A DNA stretch of 11,897 nucleotides from Gemmatimonadota bacterium (lineage in GTDB: Bacteria; Gemmatimonadota; Gemmatimonadetes; Gemmatimonadales; GWC2-71-9): contig QHVD01000317.1 in assembly GCA_003222235.1 (NCBI GenBank), positions 1-11,897 on the forward strand. The letters run 5' to 3'. The notes under the pieces were generated by a model. That model was not told the origin of the DNA and ran no database searches. It saw nothing but the letters and a program-made list of their open reading frames with translations. The stretch's first letter is position 1; each line of letters opens with the position of its first letter. The position numbers and the translations under genes are program-made. Below are positions 7,042 to 11,897 of this stretch, piece after piece.

Positions 7042-7406
7042 GCAACCCCAAGATACTCATCATCGATGACGACAAGGCCCTCGTAACCCTGCTGTCCCAC
7101 GAGCTGCGTGAGGCCGGTTACCAGGTCGTGGCGGCCCTTGACCCCGTGCAGGGAATGATGTCCGCAAAGCGCGAGGCACCGGAGCTCGTTCTCCTCGACG
7201 TCGTGATGCCGGCCGGCGGCGGGATGCCGCTTCTGGAAAAGCTCCTTCTAGGCAAGGCCCCGGTGATTTTGATGACGGCTTCGAGCGATCCCAAGCTCGA
7301 AGGAGTGGCGAAGGCGACTGGAGCGGCGGGCTTCTTGAGGAAACCGGTTGACCCGAGCGCGCTCAGGGCGCTCGTGGAGGAGCTGCTCGGTCCTCCGTCC
7401 GGCTGA
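7038..7406 (+). CDS. Receiver-only response regulator
   Basis: The 122-residue protein is a single CheY-like receiver domain with no output domain. The key residues are present: an acidic Asp10-Asp12 cluster, the phosphoacceptor Asp54 in LVLLDVVMP, Thr80 in LMTAS and Lys102 in FLRKP. It would be phosphorylated by a histidine kinase and act by protein-protein contact. No kinase is encoded in the window. The GTG start at 7038 overlaps the stop of the Asp-box gene in GTGA, so translation is probably coupled, although a recognisable ribosome site is weak (GGCGG upstream). The loop after the phosphorylation site (PAGGGMP) is Gly-rich. The functional link to an exported beta-propeller protein is unexplained. 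Confidence 0.9.
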   Translation: MSNPKILIIDDDKALVTLLSHELREAGYQVVAALDPVQGMMSAKREAPELVLLDVVMPAGGGMPLLEKLLLGKAPVILMTASSDPKLEGVAKATGAAGFLRKPVDPSALRALVEELLGPPSG

Positions 7407-7486
7407 AGCGGGCGCGTCGGTGCACCAAGGCGACTGCCCATGGGGTCGCCCTTGACGAAGCGGCCTTCCGCAAGAGGAGGGTTTTC
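7407..7486. other. Short spacer with ribosome site for the DinB-family gene
   Basis: The spacer holds a small hairpin (GGCGAC at 7429-7434 with GTCGCC at 7445-7450, ten-base loop) without a T run. It ends with a near-perfect ribosome site, AAGAGGAGG at 7472-7480. The site lies six bases before the GTG at 7487 and fixes the start of the next gene. Confidence 0.5.
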
Positions 7487-8002
7487 GTGACCCGATCGTC
7501 AGGGCGTCGGCGGCTTGACCCAACCGCCGCCCTGCTCCGTGCCTATTCGGCGAGCGCCCGCATCAATCAGTATCTCGTCCAGCGCCTCGATCCCGCGGTC
7601 TGGCGTGCCGAGCTGCCCGCCGAGTCGCGAGGCGGCCGGGTGCGCACCATCGCGGCCCTGGTCGCGCACCTCCACAACTGCGGCCTGCGCTACCTCGAGC
7701 GGACTGATCCCACCGCCCGTGTGCCGGCCGAGCTCGATCGGTTTCACGTCACCCCGGCTCAGGCCGCGCGCGCCCTCGGCGCGAAGCGGGTGGCCGTCGC
7801 GCGGGTCGTGGGGACGGCAATCGCCGAAGGGCGGCGCATCGTCGGCTTCGGACACGACGCCGCATCATACCTGGCGTACTACCTGGCTCACGACAGCCAC
7901 CACCGCGGCCAGATCGTCATGCTCGCCCGGCTGCTCGGCCACGCGGTGAGCCGCGAAACGATGGTAGGAATGTGGCAATGGGGCGCGCGGGTCCGCGAAT
8001 GA
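7487..8002 (+). CDS. DinB-family putative metal-dependent protein
   Basis: The 171-residue product looks like a DinB/YfiT four-helix-bundle protein. Members use a three-histidine metal site; some are thiol-dependent S-transferases (bacillithiol or mycothiol type), and many are uncharacterised. Visible candidates for the metal ligands are His61 or His63 in VAHLHN, and His135 with His138/His139 in HDSHHRGQI, the typical C-terminal DinB signature. The helix between them contains the expected amphipathic pattern. The GTG start is supported by a strong ribosome site (7472-7480). It lies between the receiver-protein gene and the urate catabolic operon, with 80- and 88-base gaps, so it is probably a separate unit or a loosely attached first gene. 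No specific substrate can be read from the sequence. Confidence 0.8.
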   Translation: MTRSSGRRRLDPTAALLRAYSASARINQYLVQRLDPAVWRAELPAESRGGRVRTIAALVAHLHNCGLRYLERTDPTARVPAELDRFHVTPAQAARALGAKRVAVARVVGTAIAEGRRIVGFGHDAASYLAYYLAHDSHHRGQIVMLARLLGHAVSRETMVGMWQWGARVRE

Positions 8003-8023
8003 GCTGAGCGCAGCCATTCAGGT

Positions 8024-8030
8024 AAGGAGG
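8024..8030 (+). promoter_or_regulatory. Orphan Shine-Dalgarno-like AAGGAGG with no start codon after it
   Basis: AAGGAGG lies 22 bases after the DinB-family stop, but no ATG, GTG or TTG occurs at usable spacing. The next gene starts 60 bases downstream at 8091. The allantoinase frame stays open back across this site without any start codon. It may be chance, a relic of a lost start, or part of an RNA structure. A 10-base palindrome, GTCCGCGGAC, sits just after it at 8042-8051. Confidence 0.3.
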
Positions 8031-8090
8031 CCAAAGTCGAGGTCCGCGGACTGGCGACGTCCTCGGCGGCCAGTTTATCGTCACGGGACG

Positions 8091-9431
8091 ATGCCCTCCG
8101 CCGATCTGGTGATTGCCGGTAGGCGCGTTGCGACGCCGGACGGTGTTGTCCCGGGCACGATCGTGATCGCCGACGGTGTGATCACGGCCGTTCGTGAGCC
8201 CGGAACTGCCCCGGGCGCCGCTCGGCGGTTGGACGTGGGCGACGCCGCGGTGTTGCCCGGCCTGGTGGATACGCACGTGCACGTGAACGAGCCGGGACGC
8301 ACGGAGTGGGAGGGTTTCGATACCGCGACCCGCGCGGCCGCGGCGGGCGGGGTGACCACCATCGTGGACATGCCGCTCAATAGCATCCCGGTCACCACGA
8401 CCCCCGAAGCATTGCAGCAGAAAGCCCGGGCGGCGTCCGGACGGGCGCTGGTCGACTACGGCTTCTGGGGCGGCGTCGTGCCGGGGAACGACGAACAGCT
8501 CGCGCCGCTCGCCCGCGCGGGTGTGCGTGGCTTCAAGTGCTTCCTCGTGGCGTCGGGGATCGCGGAATTTTCCTCCGTCTCGGAGGTGGACCTGCGCCCG
8601 GCCATGACGCGACTGGCGGAGCTTGGGCTCCCGCTGCTCGTGCACGCCGAGCTGCCGGGCCCGATCGCCGCCGCCTCCGCCGCGGCCGACTCGCGGCGCT
8701 ACGCTTCCTACCTCGCCTCCCGGCCGGTCGCGGCGGAGCTCGAGGCGATCGACCTGATCGTCCGACTCTGCCGCGAGACCGGGTGCCGAGTTCACATCGT
8801 GCATCTCTCCGCCGCAGACGCGCTCGACCGGGTACGAGACGCGCGGCGCGCGGGTCTGCCGCTCACGCTCGAGACCTGCCCGCACTACCTCACATTCGCC
8901 GCAGAGGAGATCCCCGACGGGGCCACCGCCTACAAGTGCGCCCCGCCGATCCGCGAGCGGGAGAACCGTGAGCGGTTGTGGCGCGCCCTCGGTGACGGCA
9001 CCATCGACCTGGTGGCGAGCGACCACTCCCCGGCGCCGCCGGCTTTGAAATGCCTCGAGGCCGGCGACTTCTTTCGGGCGTGGGGTGGCATCGCGTCGCT
9101 CGAGCTTGCGCTCGCGGCCACGTGGACGGGCGCGCGCGCCCGCGGCCGCAACCTGCGCGACCTGGCCCGCTGGCTCGCCGAGGGACCGGCCCGGCTCGCG
9201 GGCCTGACGCGCAAGGGCCGTATCGCGCCGGGGTGCGACGCCGACCTCGTGGTGTTCGATCCCGATGCGCGGTTCAGCGTCGAGCCCGCGCGGCTGCGCC
9301 AGCGGCACCCCATCACGCCGTACGCGGGAATGACGCTCTACGGGGTCGTGCAACGGACGTTCGTGCGAGGGGCGTGCGTGTACGATCACGGAGAGTTTCC
9401 GGCGGGCGGGATCGGGAAATGGGTGCGATGA
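8091..9431 (+). CDS. allB: Allantoinase
   Basis: Allantoinase opens the hydantoin ring of (S)-allantoin to give allantoate. The 446-residue protein is a full-length cyclic amidohydrolase. All metal-site residues of the family are present: His62 and His64 in VDTHVHVNEPGRTEWEGF, Lys149 (the carboxylated lysine) in GFKCFLV, His185 in LLVHAE, His238 in HIVHLS and Asp311 in VASDHSP. The spacing matches bacterial AllB, and the NEPGRTEWEGF stretch favours allantoinase over dihydroorotase or hydantoinase. The neighbouring allantoicase, OHCU decarboxylase and HIU hydrolase genes confirm the assignment. The ATG at 8091 has only a weak ribosome site (GGGA at 8085-8088). It is the first gene of the clear urate operon, and the next gene begins four bases after its stop. 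Confidence 0.95.
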   Translation: MPSADLVIAGRRVATPDGVVPGTIVIADGVITAVREPGTAPGAARRLDVGDAAVLPGLVDTHVHVNEPGRTEWEGFDTATRAAAAGGVTTIVDMPLNSIPVTTTPEALQQKARAASGRALVDYGFWGGVVPGNDEQLAPLARAGVRGFKCFLVASGIAEFSSVSEVDLRPAMTRLAELGLPLLVHAELPGPIAAASAAADSRRYASYLASRPVAAELEAIDLIVRLCRETGCRVHIVHLSAADALDRVRDARRAGLPLTLETCPHYLTFAAEEIPDGATAYKCAPPIRERENRERLWRALGDGTIDLVASDHSPAPPALKCLEAGDFFRAWGGIASLELALAATWTGARARGRNLRDLARWLAEGPARLAGLTRKGRIAPGCDADLVVFDPDARFSVEPARLRQRHPITPYAGMTLYGVVQRTFVRGACVYDHGEFPAGGIGKWVR

Positions 9432-9435
9432 CCGT

Positions 9436-10449
9436 GTGGACCTGATGCGCGAGGGTCTGATCGACCTCGCCGCCGCGCGCGTGGGCGGCCGGGCGCTCGT
9501 CGCGAGCGACGAGTTCTTCGCGCCCAAGGAAAATCTGCTCAAACCGGGGCGCGGCGCGTTCATCGAAGGCAAGTACACCAACCGCGGGCATTGGATGGAC
9601 GGGTGGGAGACGCGGCGCCGGCGTGGGGCAGGCTACGACTGGTGCATCATCCGACTCGGCATTGCGGGTGTGATCCGCGCGATCACCGTGGACACGAACC
9701 ATTTCCGTGGCAACCATCCGGCGGAGTGCTCGTTCGACGCAGCGGAGCTTTCGGGCGGCTCGACCGTGCGGCGGGAGCGCGACGTGCGGCACAAGTTCGC
9801 CGAGCTATTGCCCCGCTCGCCTCTCGTGGGCCACGCCGAGAACGAGCTCATGGTCCGGAGCGAGGGCCGGTTCACGCACGTGCGGCTCAACATCTATCCC
9901 GATGGCGGCGTGGCCCGACTGCGCGTCTGGGGAGAGGCGCGTCCCGACTGGCGGCGGATCGCGGCGCGAGGCCGTCTCATCGACCTCGTCGCCGTGCAGC
10001 ACGGCGGCCTGCCGGTGGCGACGAGTGACCAGTTCTTCAGCGGGCCGCTGAACCTGATCATCCCGGGCCGGGCGCGCAGCATGGCCGATGGCTGGGAGAC
10101 CCGGCGCCGCCGCGGGCCGGGGCACGATTGGGTCGTGCTGCGACTCGGGGCCCGTGGCGTCATCGAGCGCATCGAGCTGGACACGACGCATTTCAAGGGC
10201 AACTTCCCCGAGAGCGCCGGCCTCGAGGGATGCGACGCGCCGGACCTCACCGGCGCGGCCCCGCCGCCCAGTGCCGCAGACTGGCGCGAGCTCGTGCCGC
10301 GCGCCAAGCTCCGGGCGGACGCGCGGCAGCGCTTCCGCATCGCGAACGCAGCGCGTCTCTCCCCGGTGACGCACGTGCGACTGAACATCTACCCCGATGG
10401 CGGAGTGGCGCGGTTGCGGCTGTGGGGGCGGGTTGCAGATCCGACGTGA
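9436..10449 (+). CDS. alc: Allantoicase
   Basis: Allantoicase (allantoate amidinohydrolase) splits allantoate into ureidoglycolate and urea. The 337-residue product has the typical two-repeat architecture. DGWETRRRRG occurs near residues 55 and 218, and HVRLNIYPDGGVARLR near 148 and 313, a repeat period of about 165 residues. Other family stretches are LVASDEFFAPKENLL and its second copy PVATSDQFFSGPLNLI, and VDTNHFRGNHP with the second copy LDTTHFKGNFP. The GTG at 9436 is the likely start; an in-frame ATG at 9445 is an alternative. Neither has a strong ribosome site, but the gene lies four bases after allantoinase, so coupling would explain this. Producing urea directly, rather than ammonia through allantoate amidohydrolase, means the cell needs a urease or exports urea. 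Neither gene is in the window. Confidence 0.94.
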   Translation: MDLMREGLIDLAAARVGGRALVASDEFFAPKENLLKPGRGAFIEGKYTNRGHWMDGWETRRRRGAGYDWCIIRLGIAGVIRAITVDTNHFRGNHPAECSFDAAELSGGSTVRRERDVRHKFAELLPRSPLVGHAENELMVRSEGRFTHVRLNIYPDGGVARLRVWGEARPDWRRIAARGRLIDLVAVQHGGLPVATSDQFFSGPLNLIIPGRARSMADGWETRRRRGPGHDWVVLRLGARGVIERIELDTTHFKGNFPESAGLEGCDAPDLTGAAPPPSAADWRELVPRAKLRADARQRFRIANAARLSPVTHVRLNIYPDGGVARLRLWGRVADPT

Positions 10450-10463
10450 CGCTACGCGTTGCG

Positions 10464-10562
10464 CGCGAGTGAACTCGCGACTCGGCCTCTGGCCGGTAAA
10501 CCGGCCGGCGCCAATCGGCCCCCGCTTCAGCGGGGCGGGGCCGAGCCGCGGCTTCAGCCGCG
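10464..10562. repeat. Array of four 16-base hairpins at regular spacing
   Basis: Four hairpins, each with a six-base-pair stem and four-base loop, occur at 10464-10479 (CGCGAG-TGAA-CTCGCG), 10491-10506 (GGCCGG-TAAA-CCGGCC), 10520-10535 (CCCCGC-TTCA-GCGGGG) and 10547-10562 (CGCGGC-TTCA-GCCGCG). Start-to-start distances are 27, 29 and 27. The linkers are also related: CTCGGCC at 10481-10487 is complementary to GGCCGAG at 10539-10545, which would enclose the middle two hairpins. The array fills almost all of the spacer between allantoicase and OHCU decarboxylase. It could be a REP/BIME-like dispersed palindromic element, an mRNA-stabilising or processing structure, or an RNA regulator. Confidence 0.65.
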
Positions 10563-10575
10563 CACACGGGGCGCC

Positions 10576-11067
10576 GTGACTCGGAAAGCGGCCGAGTATC
10601 TGGACGGCCTGTCGGAGGACGCCGCGCGGGCGGTGCTCGCCCGCTGCTGCAGCGCTCGACGCTGGGTGGAACAGGTGCTCGCCGCCCGCCCGTTCGCGAG
10701 CGACGCGGAGCTGCTCGAGTCCGCCGAGCGCTTCTGGTGGGCCTTGGGGCGCGAGGATTGGCTCGAAGCCTTTGCGGGGCACCCGCGCATCGGCGCTCGG
10801 ACCACCGACGCTGCGGCGCGGCGCGAGCAGGCCGGTGTGGACGGAGCCACGGCCGCGACGCGCGCGGCGCTCGCCCTGGGGAACCGCATGTACGAGGAGC
10901 GGTTCGGGCACGTCTTCCTCATCTGCGCCACGGGCAAGAGCGCTGACGAGATGCTGGGCGCGCTGCGCGACCGCCTCGGGAATGACCCGATCACGGAGCT
11001 CCGGATCGCCGCGGGCGAGCAGGCGAAGATCACCCGGCTCCGGCTGGAGAAAGCGGCGGCCTCATGA
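10576..11067 (+). CDS. uraD: OHCU decarboxylase
   Basis: 2-oxo-4-hydroxy-4-carboxy-5-ureidoimidazoline decarboxylase makes (S)-allantoin stereospecifically from the labile OHCU, after HIU hydrolase. The 163-residue product is helical and carries the family signatures: CCSARRWVEQVLAARPF at residues 24-40, DWLEAFAGHPRIG with catalytic His68, REQAGV with Glu83, then YEERFGHVFLICATGKSADEML and EQAKITRLRLEK at the end. The GTG at 10576 gives the family's usual N-terminus. A longer frame exists upstream but would translate the four-hairpin array and has no family similarity. There is no clear ribosome site, only a G-rich stretch, and the start lies 13 bases after the last hairpin. The stop overlaps the next gene in ATGA, indicating coupled translation with the preceding enzyme of the pathway. 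Confidence 0.93.
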   Translation: MTRKAAEYLDGLSEDAARAVLARCCSARRWVEQVLAARPFASDAELLESAERFWWALGREDWLEAFAGHPRIGARTTDAAARREQAGVDGATAATRAALALGNRMYEERFGHVFLICATGKSADEMLGALRDRLGNDPITELRIAAGEQAKITRLRLEKAAAS

Positions 11068-11411
11068 GCGGAATCAGTACCCACGTCCTGGACACCGCAC
11101 GGGGACGGCCCGCCGCCGGCGTCGCCGTATCGCTCGCGCGGAAGAGCGGGAACGGCTGGACCGAGCTGGCTGCGGCGTCCACCGACGCCGGCGGCCGCGT
11201 CGGCAACCTGCTCCCGCAGGTGAAGGATCCAGCTGGCACCTATCGCCTGCGCTTCGATGTGGGGGCGTACTTCGCGGCTCAGGGGGCGGGGGCGGACGCC
11301 GCGCCGTTCTACCCCTACGTCGAGATCGTCTTCCAGATCCGGGACGTGGAGCACTACCACGTGCCGCTCCTCGTGAGCCCGTTCGGCTACACCACCTACC
11401 GCGGCAGCTGA
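11064..11411 (+). CDS. uraH: 5-hydroxyisourate hydrolase (transthyretin-like)
   Basis: HIU hydrolase converts 5-hydroxyisourate, the product of urate oxidase, to OHCU. The 115-residue protein matches the bacterial family length and its diagnostic motifs: STHVLDTARGRPAAG at the N-terminus (His7), Arg45 in GGRVGNLLP, HYHVPLLVSPFGYTTYRGS at the C-terminus with His97/His99, and the final YRGS tetrapeptide that separates the hydrolase from vertebrate transthyretin. No signal or membrane segment is present, so it acts in the cytoplasm. The ATG overlaps the OHCU decarboxylase stop by four bases (ATGA), pairing the two successive enzymes that stop accumulation of reactive intermediates and racemic allantoin. 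The urate oxidase gene follows six bases after the stop. Confidence 0.96.
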   Translation: MSGISTHVLDTARGRPAAGVAVSLARKSGNGWTELAAASTDAGGRVGNLLPQVKDPAGTYRLRFDVGAYFAAQGAGADAAPFYPYVEIVFQIRDVEHYHVPLLVSPFGYTTYRGS

Positions 11412-11417
11412 GCGCGC

Positions 11418-11897
11418 GTGGCTGCCCACCTTGGCGAGTGGGTCAACCTCGCACTCCGCTGGGTCCACGTGGTCACGGGCGTTGCGTGGATCGGGACATC
11501 GTTCTACTTCAACTGGCTGAACAGCCGCTTGGCGCCACCCGAGGTTCCCGAGCCGGGAGTGGCGGGCGAGGTCTGGTCGGTGCACGGCGGCGGGTTCTAC
11601 CGCGTCGTGAAGTACACCGTCGCCCCCGGGAGCCTGCCTCGCACCCTGCACTGGTTCAAGTGGGAGGCCTATGCCACCTGGTTGAGCGGGATCGCGCTCC
11701 TCGTCCTCATCTATTACCTGGGAGCCGGCGTCTATCTCATCGACGCCCGGGTCGCGGGACTCGGGAGGGGCGCGGCCGTGGCCATCGGACTCGCTGCGCT
11801 GGTGGCCGCCTGGGTCGTGTACGATCTCCTGTGCCGCTCGCCGCTCGGGAAGGAGCCACTCGCCCTTGCCGGGGGGCTGTTCGTCCTGGGCGTCGCC
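11418..11897 (+). CDS. puuD: Membrane-bound urate oxidase (PuuD-type), N-terminal part
   Basis: This frame is open from a GTG at 11418 to the window end (160 codons), so the gene is incomplete. The visible part matches PuuD-type urate hydroxylase, an integral membrane protein whose full length usually ends in a cytochrome c domain. It oxidises urate to 5-hydroxyisourate and feeds electrons to the respiratory chain rather than making peroxide as soluble uricase does. Diagnostic stretches are LRWVHVVTGVAWIGTSFYFNWL, where the first membrane helix lies, EVWSVHGGGFYRVVKYTVAPGSLP, and LHWFKWEAYATWLSG before further hydrophobic segments (LLVLIYYLGAGVYLI, AVAIGLAALVAAWVVYDLL, LALAGGLFVLG). His residues in VHVV, VHGGGF and LHWFKWE could serve as ligands. 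It lies six bases after HIU hydrolase, its direct pathway successor. Whether the cytochrome c domain is present cannot be seen here. Confidence 0.92.
   Translation, partial: MAAHLGEWVNLALRWVHVVTGVAWIGTSFYFNWLNSRLAPPEVPEPGVAGEVWSVHGGGFYRVVKYTVAPGSLPRTLHWFKWEAYATWLSGIALLVLIYYLGAGVYLIDARVAGLGRGAAVAIGLAALVAAWVVYDLLCRSPLGKEPLALAGGLFVLGVA

Noticed and set aside
7429..7450. Intrinsic terminator after the response regulator gene
   Set aside because: A six-base-pair stem exists but no T run follows; it is better treated as a weak hairpin.
7515..7949. Ser/Arg-rich alternative frame over the DinB-family gene
   Set aside because: It is a shifted shadow of the DinB-family gene, which has the strong ribosome site and the histidine motif.
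8051..8076. Terminator-like CTGGC...GCCAG stem followed by TTT before allantoinase
   Set aside because: Only five base pairs with a 13-base loop and three T; expected by chance in this composition.
10464..10562. CRISPR-like array
   Set aside because: The units are palindromes with different stem sequences, the 11-13 base linkers are too short for spacers, there are only four units, and no cas gene is nearby.
10459..10575. Upstream extension of the OHCU decarboxylase frame
   Set aside because: The extra residues have no similarity to the family and are encoded by the four-hairpin array.

Overview
The window is very GC-rich DNA, densely packed with genes, many starting at GTG. It looks like a soil- or sediment-type bacterium. 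The large secreted Asp-box (sortilin/VPS10-like) protein, a DUF4384-like secreted protein and a membrane-type urate oxidase together recall Gemmatimonadota or a neighbouring phylum. This is an inference from gene style; no rRNA or other marker gene is present.

Layout. (1) 1-739, minus strand: the N-terminal part of a secreted DUF4384-like protein, cut by the window edge, then a small hypothetical protein. A perfect 17-bp inverted repeat lies between them. (2) 740-1062: a divergent non-coding spacer whose right end carries a 13-bp-stem hairpin in the leader of the next operon. (3) 1063-3644, plus: a tight three-gene operon of an SsuE-like NAD(P)H:FMN reductase, a RimK-like ATP-grasp ligase and an SsuD/SfnG-like FMNH2-dependent monooxygenase. 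A terminator-like stem starts inside the last gene. (4) 3736-7406, plus: an exported 1101-residue Asp-box protein whose stop overlaps the start of a receiver-only response regulator. (5) 7487-8002: a DinB-family protein. (6) 8091 to the end, plus: a purine (urate) catabolic operon of allantoinase, allantoicase, OHCU decarboxylase, 5-hydroxyisourate hydrolase and a membrane-bound urate oxidase, the last truncated by the window end.

How the genes work together. The operon in (6) encodes every enzyme from urate to ureidoglycolate plus urea, and gene order is almost the reverse of reaction order. Urate is oxidised at the membrane to 5-hydroxyisourate, which HIU hydrolase converts to OHCU. OHCU decarboxylase yields (S)-allantoin, which allantoinase opens to allantoate, and allantoicase splits that to ureidoglycolate and urea. 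In (3) the reductase probably supplies FMNH2 to the monooxygenase. The ATP-grasp ligase between them suggests a peptide- or amide-forming step not found in textbook ssu/sfn sulfur operons.

The least-explained features are the ATP-grasp/flavin operon and an array of four equal-sized hairpins at regular spacing (10464-10562) before the OHCU decarboxylase gene. Other structured non-coding elements lie at 324-358, 1005-1039 and 3621-3684. No tRNA, rRNA, CRISPR, transposase or phage gene was seen.
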